DNA of 64,000 nucleotides from Zygnema cylindricum (taxonomy: Eukaryota > Streptophyta > Zygnematophyceae > Zygnematales > Zygnemataceae). Below, in pieces: positions 55,516 to 64,000 of the stretch. The stretch lies in NCBI GenBank assembly GCA_037447655.1, contig JBBHKE010002597.1, forward strand, positions 52,052-116,051, in the 5' to 3' direction. The stretch's first letter is position 1. Every line of letters starts with the position of its first letter. Both the position numbers and the translations under genes were made by a program. The notes beneath the pieces are model-generated. The model was not told the origin of the DNA. It saw only the letters and a program-made list of their open reading frames with translations, and searched no databases.

Positions 55516-58500
55516 ATGGCTCAAGAGTCGAACGAGGAGCCTTATGAAAAGTTGGCCGAAAATGGAGAAAAAGAACAAAAGCGGCTTTACGCTTCAACTG
55601 CGAGTATCGGTCAATTTCCAAAAACAGTGTGGCTTATTGTTGGGAATGAATTCTGTGAACGATTCTCGTATTACGGAATGCGTGCTGTTTTGGCGCTTTA
55701 TTTTGCCGATAAATTGAATTTCAGTGAGAATTCTGCGACAGAAGCCGTCCATCTCTTTATTGTGGCAGCTTATTTATCGCCTCTTTTTGGAGCTATTCTA
55801 AGTGATAGTTTTATTGTGAGTATAAAAGTTTTTCCGTTTATTAAACGATGTTGGATAGCATGTTTATTTAACGTCATTGGGCGTTTTTATTTAACATTCC
55901 TTCAAATGTAGAATACTCGGTGCTGGCAAAATTTGTCTGTAATGATGAGTTTCGATTGAAAGGTAATGAAAGATTAATGGGCTTTTGTAAAGACTTTAAG
56001 GGGGATAGACTTGTTATTAAGGGCTCAACAACTTGTCATTCTGGAAATATGAATTATCTGTTTTCTTCTTTTTTTTTTTCCTTTTTTTTTAAATGTCAAA
56101 GATTGTTGTGTAACCCCAAAGCGCCTGTCTGTTAGAAAGGCAGGTAAGGAAAATCTCTCAGTTATCCACCCTGATAAGGAAGTTTGGCTCGTTTCTGGAA
56201 GCTTCCTGGATGGTGTTTTAACTTTTTCAGAAACCATCTTTGTGGGTTACAGCAGTCAAGCTATATCTCTTCAAATCAATTCTACATTCAGTAAAAAATG
56301 TTTAATATAAGAAATGCATGAGGAATTGCTCGGAACGCTCTCTTGTGACACTTTTCCTAATTTTAATTTTTGTCCCAATTGTCATTTGTCTTTTTGTCAT
56401 GACAGGGAAAGTACCGATTAGTATTGTATCTTTCCACTGTTTATTGCCTTGGAAACTGGACCCCTGAAAACACTACCTCACTTTCTATCCCCGTTTTCTT
56501 ATTCTTTTTGTCGTGACAGGGAAAGTATCGAACAATAATGTATCTTTCCATTGTATATTGCCTTGGAAACTGGACTCTTTCTTGGTCTGCTCTTGACTGG
56601 CCTGTTCCCATTGCCCGAGGAATCGCCTGTTTGGGTCTTCTCCTTATTTCTATTGGGACAGGTGGCATAAAACCCTGTGTCTCAGCTTTCGGAGGTGACC
56701 AAATTGAATTCAGTTTTGCTCCCACTGCCGCTCGTGACGAACTCCTTCGATTATTTTTTTCCGCCTTTTATTTTTCCATCAATGTTGGAGCCACATTGTC
56801 TACAATTATCACACCTTGGGCAAGGACTACCTTTAGTTCCTACGGCATTGCCTTTGCTTTACCGGCCGGTTTATTAGTTGTCGCAACTTTTATTTTTTGG
56901 ACGGGAAATAAACGATATGTTCATCAAGCCCCGTCAGGAAATTTACTCGGAAAGGTTTTTGGGATAGTGGTCGAGGGAATTCGGGCGAAAAGGGAAGGAC
57001 CCAATTCCAAAGGGAAAGGAAAAGAAGTGGCAGAAGGTGAACTTGAAGTCAGTACTTCTCCAGAAGGTTCAGAATCAGTACCTCTGCAGACTGATGAAAT
57101 TCCCAAGGGCGTTTTGGTAAAAAGAGGAAGCAAAAGACAAGTACTAGAGCCTGGAACGGTGAAGGTTTCCCATTGGCTGGACGGGGCAAAGCAAAAATAT
57201 GGCGAAGAAGAAGTGGAAGACGTGAAATTATTATTGCAAGTTTTGACTCTTTTTATTCCGGTTCCCATTTTTTGGTCTTTATTTGACCAACAAGCGTCCC
57301 GATGGGTGTTTCAAGCTCAGAAAATGAATGGAAAAGTTTGGTGGTTTACAATAGAGCCAGATCAAATGCAGGTATGCTGAGAGTTTTTTTTAATAATGGA
57401 TGCAATTTGGAAGAAGATCTTTCAAACCTTAAAATCTTTTTTAATAATGAATGTGATTTGGAGGAGGAACTTTTAAATCCTATACCTCTGTTTCATGTTA
57501 TTGAGCTGGGTATTGCACCTGATGACGAATAGAGATGAGGATTTTAAATAGAAATTTGGAAAATGCGAGAAGCTTTTTGAAGTTAATCCTTCTTAATCCC
57601 ATTCTTGAATTGCTGTATAAGTTATGAACACATTGTTCAGTTTGTGGGTTTGATTTAACTGGGCTCTCACATCTTGAAGTGGAATACTGTTAACGAAATG
57701 TTTGTGCCCTATTTTTTTTTGTGCTTTTGTGGGATATTTAAATATTTTTAGTACAGTGAGTGGATCAATCAGGTGATGGCTTCTCGTTAAATGAATGTCA
57801 ATTGATAAAAATAAATTACATCAATAGTGACGGTGACTGATATTTCTTCTGATATCTTTAGGTATGGGAAGGTTTTCTTGCATGATTTGGCATTGTGACC
57901 AAAGTTTCCCATTTATGGTTTTAGTCCGTCCAATTTCCAATCACCGTCGTTTACAAAGAACTTATATATAAGATCACCCAAAACCTGGTAGAAGGATTTT
58001 ACCATTTGAAAAAGTCTTGTGTGAAGGTTTCCCATACAGAGGCAAGTACATTATGAATTGCTGTTAAACTTAATGTTTTTTTGCCTCTCGAACTCGCGAT
58101 TCTCAGTACATTATTGTCGGCTTTGTTATTGGAATATCGCGATCGTATAGTAATTGATTGGTGTTAAAAGTCTGACAGAGTGTGCACGGAAAAACACTAG
58201 TTTTAGAGGGTAAAAGAACTCTCAACTCTAATTGTGATATACGGTGTATATTAACACTGCATGTTAATGAAATTTATATTTCTCTGTAGTTTTTAATTTT
58301 TTTATCTTTCTTTCTTTGCATCATCCAAAAAAAACAAAAATGACCTGGTAAGTCATCTTTCAATCCAGCCGTTGACCGTTCTTCGTAATTTTTTGCATTA
58401 ATTGAGATTATTCTTTCACATAATTGTATTTTAAGAAATGAAAAAAGTTTCTCCGACTCTGATTTCATTTGAAGTGCTCTCAGCCTCCTGTCTGTTGTCA

Positions 58501-59182
58501 CATCGAAGTTATTGAATGTAACTTATAATTTATATGCTCTCTCATGTTCTTTCTTTATTTTACCGCTATTTAATTTTCTGTGTTTTTGCTGTCCAGACTG
58601 CGAATTCCCTTCTGATTCTCATCATGATTCCCCTTTTCGACCAATTTATTTATCCTCAATTAAGTCGTCGAGGAATTAATTTGCGCCCCATTCGACGAAT
58701 GGTCACCGGTATGGCTTTCGCGGTTTTCGCTTTTTTGATTTCCGGATGGCTCCAAATTTGGATGGAGTCCTTAGCAAAACCTACCACACTAAATGCGAAC
58801 TGGGTTTCCATACTAGACTCTCCAATGGACTCTCGAACAATGACTCAAGGTCTATATGGAGAAACTGGACCACATTCTTCTAGTTTTTCTCACTGTGGGA
58901 TTAATAATGGAACTTGGGGAAATGGTCGGTATTCTGATATGTGGCAAGCCGGTTGTGGGTCGAAAATGGGTCCATTTCATACTTTTAATACAACAAATAC
59001 TGTTTTTAATACCCTAGAAACAGGGAAAACTATTTCTATTCTTTGGCAACTGCCACAATATGTGGTAATGACAGCTGGCGAGATTATGTTTAGTATTACG
59101 GGTTTGGAGCTCGCTTATTCTCAGGCTCCTTCCTCGATGACTTCAGTCGTTTCATCATTTTGGAGTCTTACAGTTGCTTTTG
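55516..59182 (+). CDS. Proton-coupled oligopeptide transporter (POT/PTR, SLC15-like), three exons, 3' end unresolved
   Basis: POT proteins carry di- and tripeptides with protons across a membrane through 12 helices. Exon 1 (55516-55815, 100 codons, donor GTGAGT) has a charged N-terminus, then NEFCERFSYYGMRAVLALYF with the ExxERFxYYG motif of helix 1, then LSPLFGAILSDSF. Exon 2 (56520-57371, 284 codons, donor GTATGC) starts GKYRTIMYLSIVYCLGNW, holds ISIGTGGIKPCVSAFGGDQ, the family signature FYFSINVGA, a charged cytosolic loop (about residues 235-310), and LFDQQASRW. Exon 3 (58597-59182) begins TANSLLILIMIPLFDQFIYP, has a lumenal loop of about 90 residues, then LPQYVVMTAGEIMFSITGLE and SQAPSSMTS, as in animal-type PepT. 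It ends in phase 1. About 579 codons are assigned; the last helix or helices and tail are missing. The start is the first ATG before a conserved helix 1. No frameshift is seen in the three exons, so the gene is probably functional. Confidence 0.9.
56406..56519 (+). repeat. Tandem duplication of the transporter exon-2 start (114 bp)
   Basis: The end of intron 1 and the first 60 or so bases of exon 2 occur twice, 114 bp apart. The first copy has TGACAG, then GKYRLVLYLSTVYCLGNWT, then runs into TGA just before the true acceptor. The second copy is the real exon. Splicing to the first acceptor would truncate the protein. Confidence 0.85.
57372..58596 (+). other. Transporter intron 2
   Basis: GTATGC donor and CTGTCCAG acceptor. 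Near its 5' end (about 57390-57480) two diverged 17-codon units read FFNNGCNLEEDL and FFNNECDLEEEL. Near 58190-58250 there is a remnant of the TA-flanked MITE end (GTGATATACGGTGTA). No exon is called. Confidence 0.6.
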
Positions 59183-59735
59183 GTAAGAATCGGTTACTTT
59201 TCTATAACGTTTTCAATGCAGTTTGTATTTTTCTGTTACAGTTTGTATTTTTCTGTTAAAGTTTGTATTTTTTTTTGTCGGTTTGCATGTTTCGTTTTTT
59301 TTGGGTAGTGTGCATGCTTTTTATTTGTTTGTTTATAAGATTGTTTATTTTCATTTTCTTTTTCCTATCCATTTCTTCGCAAATGGTCTTGTACATGTAA
59401 CTCTCTTATACACTATTTGATTTATTTCGGAAGCTGACTTTTAGATTATGATGATGCTATTTTAGAGATCCGGACGATCCGATGATTTACTGATCGAGGA
59501 TCTGACGACTGATTTGATGCCTTTTCTCTCCTCTCATTTCACTTCTTCCTTGTCGTCAAACCCCATTTTCTCAATCTCGATTTTTCTTTTCCGATCTTTG
59601 GCTCTTCTTCTTCTTATTTTTGTCCGATTATTATGTCGAGACGACCGATCGAAAAGATCGATAATGTCGTTTAATAACTCGATGGATCGGGAAGAACCTC
59701 ATGCTCTCGCGGTGGAGAGGTCGTGATTAATTTGG

Positions 59736-59768
<33 letters not shown>

Positions 59769-60300
59769 TCGTTTTGGAGAAGGTGATGAAAAGAAATGAT
59801 GAAAAAGAAATAATGAAAAAGAAACGATGAAAAAGAAATGATGAAAAGAAATGATGAAAAAGAAAAAGAAATGATTTTGGAGATTTCTTGTGGAGGAGGA
59901 TTCGTGGCAAGGATGTTTTATGGGGATTTTTCTATGGGCTCCTCGGTTTGGTTTTTTGTCGAGGATTTTTGGTGGAGGAGAGGATTATTGGGAAGGAGAG
60001 GGAGGGGACTCATATGGAGGATCTTTAGTGGAAATTCTTGTTAAGGATAATTGATAGGGATTCTTTATTGAGGATTGTTAAATTGACCTGTTGTAAGTTC
60101 CTATTATAGATTTTTTTAATGTCTAATGGTTATACCTTCATCGCTTTAGCCAAGATATATTTTTCACTTGTTGGTAAAAAAAAAAAAAAATCAGTTGTTT
60201 CTTGATTCTTTAAAATATTTCTTAGTCTTGTCTTGGAACTCAATTGATTGGCTGTTATTAAGTTCAGTTCAATAATATTGTTTCTCTGAAATAGAGAGGG
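59183..60300 (+). other. Region expected to hold the transporter 3' end
   Basis: After the GTAAGA donor at 59183 a 20-bp tandem repeat (GTTTGTATTTTTCTGTTA) occurs at about 59219-59260. Splicing to TTACAG at about 59241 would give a Phe/Leu/Val-rich terminal exon ending at 59420. Splicing to TTTTAG at about 59447 would give a short acidic tail, DYDDAILEIRTIR. Neither resembles the usual POT helix 12. The frame at 59514-59726 has one hydrophobic stretch, but its link is unproven. A GA repeat (59741-59770) and GATGAAAAAGAAAT repeats (59783-59870) follow. Confidence 0.4.
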
Positions 60301-60317
60301 AAAATCGAGGGAAGATA

Positions 60318-60412
60318 TGTAGAGTTTTTTAGGCTTTTTTTAGAGTTTTTAAGGGTCTGTAAGGGTTTTTAAGGGTTTTTTAGGATTTTTTTAGGGTTTT
60401 GTAAGGTTTTTT
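60318..60412 (+). repeat. Degenerate TTTTTAAGGG / TTTTTAGGG repeats
   Basis: Units such as TTTTTAAGGG, TTTTTTAGGA and TTTTTTTAGGG are repeated over about 95 bp. The resemblance to telomere repeats is weak and unit length is irregular. Confidence 0.6.
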
Positions 60413-60761
60413 AACCATAGATCAGTAGCGGATTTATTTGATCAAAATTGGATGCTTTCATAAAAGGATCAGTTAAAAATACTTATTCGACGAATTTCCT
60501 GTGATTGTTGACTTTGTGAGAGAAAACTCCAGTTGGTATGGCATTTTGTGTTTTGAGGAAAACTTTGGAAGTCTTTAACTAGTGTGGTTTTGTGTTATTT
60601 CTAAGTACGAATTTATAATTAGTGTGGATCTGATGCTGATTCAGTTAAGTTTAAACTTTTTTCGGTGCCTCGATGTTTTCAGAAATTGTTTCAGAACAGA
60701 TCCGGTTTTAAGGACAAACGCTCTGACAGAGATATCTGTGGCGGTACATTTCCTGTGTTAC

Positions 60762-61545
60762 CGAGATACTTGTCCTGTGTTAGCGAGATACTTGTTCTGT
60801 GTTAGCGAGGTACATGTTCTCTAATAGCTAGATGCTTGTTTTGTGGCAGCGGGATACTTGTTCTGGGGCAACTAGGTACTTGTTCTATGTCAGCGAGGTA
60901 CTTGTTCTCTAATAGCTAGATGCTTGTTCTTTGTCAGCCGGATATTGGTTCTGTGACTCTTAGAAACTTGTTCCGTGAAGTTATATACTTGTTTTGTGTG
61001 AGCTATATACTTGTCTGAGATAACTAGATACAACTCTTAGAAACTTGTTCTGTGACAGTTATATACTTGTTTTGTGTGAGCTGTATACTTGTCTGAGATA
61101 ACTAGATACATGTTTTGTGACAGTTAGATACTTGTGAAGGCAGATACGTGTTTTTGAATTCTTGTGTGACAATTGTATACGTGTTCGACGTCACCTAGAT
61201 ACTTGTGCTAAGTTAGGTACATACCTTTTCCGTGACAACTATATACTTGTTCTGTGACAATTAATGTGTTATGTGAGAGCTAAATACTTCTTCTATGTCA
61301 TCTACATATTCTGCATCACATCAATACTTGTTTTGTGACAGCTAGATATTCATTTTATGACAAGTAGATACTTGCTTGTTCTTTGACAGCTAGATACTTG
61401 CTTGGTGACGATTATGTATTTATTCAGTGACACCTATATGCTAGTCCGGGTATACTTAGATACTTGTTATGTGTTTGCCATAAGCCTGATTTGTCGCAAA
61501 TAGATACCTATTTTGTGACAGCTAGACTATTTCCCATGTCAGCAA
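60762..61545 (+). repeat. Minisatellite, unit about 22 bp, with higher-order structure
   Basis: Core AGATACTTGTTCTGTGACAG with variants such as GAGGTACTTGTTCTCTAATA and GCTAGATGCTTGTTCT. Multi-unit blocks recur: CTCTTAGAAACTTGTTC at 60957 and again at 61034, 77 bp apart with the following three units in the same order. Units become irregular toward 61500. It ends in an A run at 61544-61560. Confidence 0.9.
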
Positions 61546-61560
61546 AAAAAAAAAAAAAAA

Positions 61561-64000
61561 ATGTGTGCTAGAAGATTGTATGTCTCATAGGAGTCCCTTT
61601 GTGGGCGTGGAAGTATAACTTCTATGCTTGTGATGGTTAAGCACTTATTTGGGCACTTAATCTATTCACGTCTGGTTCAGGCTTTCGTTTATGGGATCTC
61701 TTGTTCGAAGGTCAAAGCTAGAGGCTTCACACTTGTCTTGATCTATGCGTAACTTTGTTGTTTGGGTTGTTTTGGGGATGGTTGCCAACGTTATGAAGGG
61801 TGGCGCAATATCATAGGTTGTGGGCCCATGGGACCTTACACTGAGCACGAATGCTTGTGGAAAATTCTTCCTCGAGCATGAATTACTTGAGATGGAGTGC
61901 TTAATAGATCTAAAGCAACTTAGCGTATTATCACGGACATGCTTAAATTGGTCAAAAGAAAGCTCAAAAATAGTGGAAGACAAAGCAGATCAAGACTAAA
62001 GGTGTCTTGATGAGCACTAGTGATGGAAATAAGTTGTATATATAGGACATATGCATGTAGCTGGTGTCATAGGGGAGTATTTAGAGAATGCATTTGCTGC
62101 TACTTAACTTCAACGAAGAAAATTTAATGTTATGTATGTTTAGCATACAAGAGACAAAGTAACCGACTTTTATTTTAAGATGGAGCCGTTTGGTGTGGCA
62201 CAGTTCGGCCGCTAGGATCAAGAAATCAAATTTAGGATTTGGATATGTAACTTCTTGGAGTATGAGTGTGTCATAATTTGATTGACTTAGAAAGGAAGAC
62301 ATGATTGGACTTGGGCAGGAGTTGTGAATTCCTTTCTAATTAACGAGTTTAACATTCTTATCACGAAAAGAAAAATGGAATATGTAGAGACCTACAACAA
62401 GTCTTATAAAGGCAAGGAGAAAGAGCTGAAAGACCACCACGAACTGTACATTAACATGTGTTCTAAGTCGTTGAGATCGAGATATGTGCATTCTACACTC
62501 ATATGCATACACTTCGTTGATTAGAATTTCTTAGAAATGAACCCCAAGCAAACAATATACGGCAAAACTCTCTTTGGGTAGTCGAAAGACCGCAAGTCAA
62601 CGTTCTTGATTCCGTGGAAGGCTTCTTGGTTAAGTTTAAATGACCAACCAAGTGACGCACCAGTAGATCTACAACATAAAGGATAGTGGATGTGAAAGAA
62701 TGGCCAACTGTAACATAGTGGACTAAAGGTTATACCAACGATTTTACTCTTTGTATTTTTGGATTTCACCCTTTGACCATACATATTGTTTCCGTAGTCT
62801 CGTTTATTTGGACATAGGGAAATAATAGGGGAAGTGAGGGATTTCTGCCTACATAGAGGGGAAATACCAGTCCCACGATACACTACCAAAAAACTTCAAA
62901 TTATGAAGTGTGTACAACAATTAATTACATATCAGCAAACATAAATAAAAAGAGTTACAAACATTAGTAAACACCTCTTTTTCCAGGTGCAATGCGGTGT
63001 TGCAAATTTACACGGCCTCTTGTGTCAAACAATTGGACAACATGCCCCTAGTGCTAATAGCTCAAGACTATCCAATTTCTATGGTCTAAGATTATTTCAA
63101 ATTTATTGTTGTCGTTTAACCGTATAATATGGATAAATATTGACCAACCATCATACGCACTGTTAGTGGATTATTGCACAGTTGTATTGAAGGAAAACGA
63201 TAGTGTGGCAAGGGTAAAAAAAGAGTTTAACACTCCATAAATTTCTTGCACACATATGGATGTGCAATCGAATAGTATAACAAATAAATATTTAAAATGG
63301 GGTAGAAAATGAGCACAATCAAACATTGAGTACACATGACAGCGTTTGTTAACATAATGAGATGCGTTGAATTGTGAAATGAACATTTAAATTGAAGATT
63401 ATCGAACTAAATAAATATTAGTTTTCATCTTTTTTCACACATGGCAGAGTCTGGGTCACGAAATGCTCTAGTAAAATGCTCTAATGTGCCGCCTATAGGA
63501 CTAAGATCTCTCCTGCACTTTTTGAAGTAGTATTATTGGAATATTATAAGTGCACTTATATTATAACTGTTAAAGCCGGTGAGATTTTCCCGCGGTTGTA
63601 GACAATTATACGAAAACAAAAATCGACATGGTCGTTCGCATTTTATGCTAAGAAAATTGTAACAACTACACAAAAATAAAAGTATCACGCATTGGCCACT
63701 TTTAGGACGAAATATCTCTCTTTCAACTGTAGAAACTAATGGTTTTATTAGTATTTTCTAGGTCTGAAAAGAAATATAGAAGTCGAGGCAGTCTATCTCT
63801 AACTTCTCTCTCCAACTCTCAAACTTGTCGCAGTCACTGAGAAATTGGAGGTTCCTAGTTTAGGACGGCGGCCGTGTATGAAAAATTAATTTATTTATTT
63901 GGGATTATATTTTAAGGGCATTTGGAGTCCTATCGGTTCCATCGGTACCGAAATCGAAGGAGAGGTTAAAGAGTCACTGACGCTGTTCAAACTCTCAACC
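61561..64000. other. No gene recognised
   Basis: The open frames (for example 61983-61666 and 62889-62521 on the minus strand, 62324-62524 on the plus strand) lack domains and splice context. No match to the repeats elsewhere in the window was noticed. A gene could be entering from the right, but nothing supports it. Confidence 0.5.

Noticed and set aside
55920-56135. A separate small gene in transporter intron 1
   Set aside because: The frame lies between two well-supported transporter exons and has no domain; it is intronic T-rich sequence.
60318-60412. Interstitial telomere repeat
   Set aside because: Unit length and sequence are irregular (TTTTTAAGGG, TTTTTTAGGA), and no exact telomere array is present.
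60762-61545. CRISPR-like array
   Set aside because: Units are contiguous and degenerate with no unique spacers, and the DNA is eukaryotic.
61666-62889. Minus-strand frames of 105 and 122 residues near the right end
   Set aside because: No domain, repeat match or splice-bounded structure; consistent with chance.

Overview
The window is nuclear DNA of a eukaryote. It has spliced genes with GT-AG introns, Ty1/copia elements with LTRs and a tRNA-type primer site, TA- and TTA-flanked inverted-repeat elements, and kilobase-long polypurine tracts. No bacterial operon, CRISPR array or origin is visible. The lineage cannot be fixed from sequence alone. The peptide transporter is of the animal/fungal (opisthokont-like) POT type, not the plant type. 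The surface LRR gene has plant-like 24-residue repeats of a kind also found in zoosporic fungi and other protists. An early-diverging fungus or similar protist is a guess only. The DNA is AT-rich, gene-poor and heavily rearranged. || Layout. 1-0.43 kb: minisatellite. 3.2-5.3 kb: inverted copy of a segment at 25.9-28.0 kb, carrying an orphan LRR exon and a copia scrap. 5.3-8.8 kb: dispersed repeats and a TA-flanked MITE. 8.87-9.67 kb: intact 5' end of an LRR surface-protein gene (signal peptide, LRR cap, first LRR), which is the left copy of a segmental duplication. 10.66-11.70 kb: fresh 521-bp tandem duplication. 11.7-17.3 kb: no convincing gene. 17.3-26.3 kb: right copy of the duplication, with its own LRR 5' exons, a Harbinger/Tourist-like MITE and an internally deleted copia element inserted in it. 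26.4-44.3 kb: body of the LRR gene, one 72-nt exon per repeat, then a cysteine-rich/EGF-like exon and a Ser/Thr-rich exon. Introns hold more copia debris and three homologous kilobase polypurine tracts. 44.3-55 kb: duplicated non-coding DNA, foldback MITEs and a tRNA-derived repeat pair. 55.5-59.2 kb: POT peptide transporter with three exons recognised and its 3' end unresolved. 60.8-61.5 kb: second minisatellite. 61.6-64 kb: nothing recognisable. || How it fits together. The dominant story is one LRR gene growing and decaying by duplication. Every LRR exon is 72 nt with phase-2 introns on both sides, so gain or loss of an exon keeps the frame. Exon plus intron units of 1.4-2.5 kb have been copied in tandem, the gene's 5' end exists twice, and one LRR exon has been carried away in inverted orientation. 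Its 3' splice sites are preceded by a conserved G-rich block instead of a polypyrimidine tract. The likely product is a secreted or surface LRR protein. No transmembrane or kinase exon was found. The transporter is an unrelated downstream gene on the same strand.
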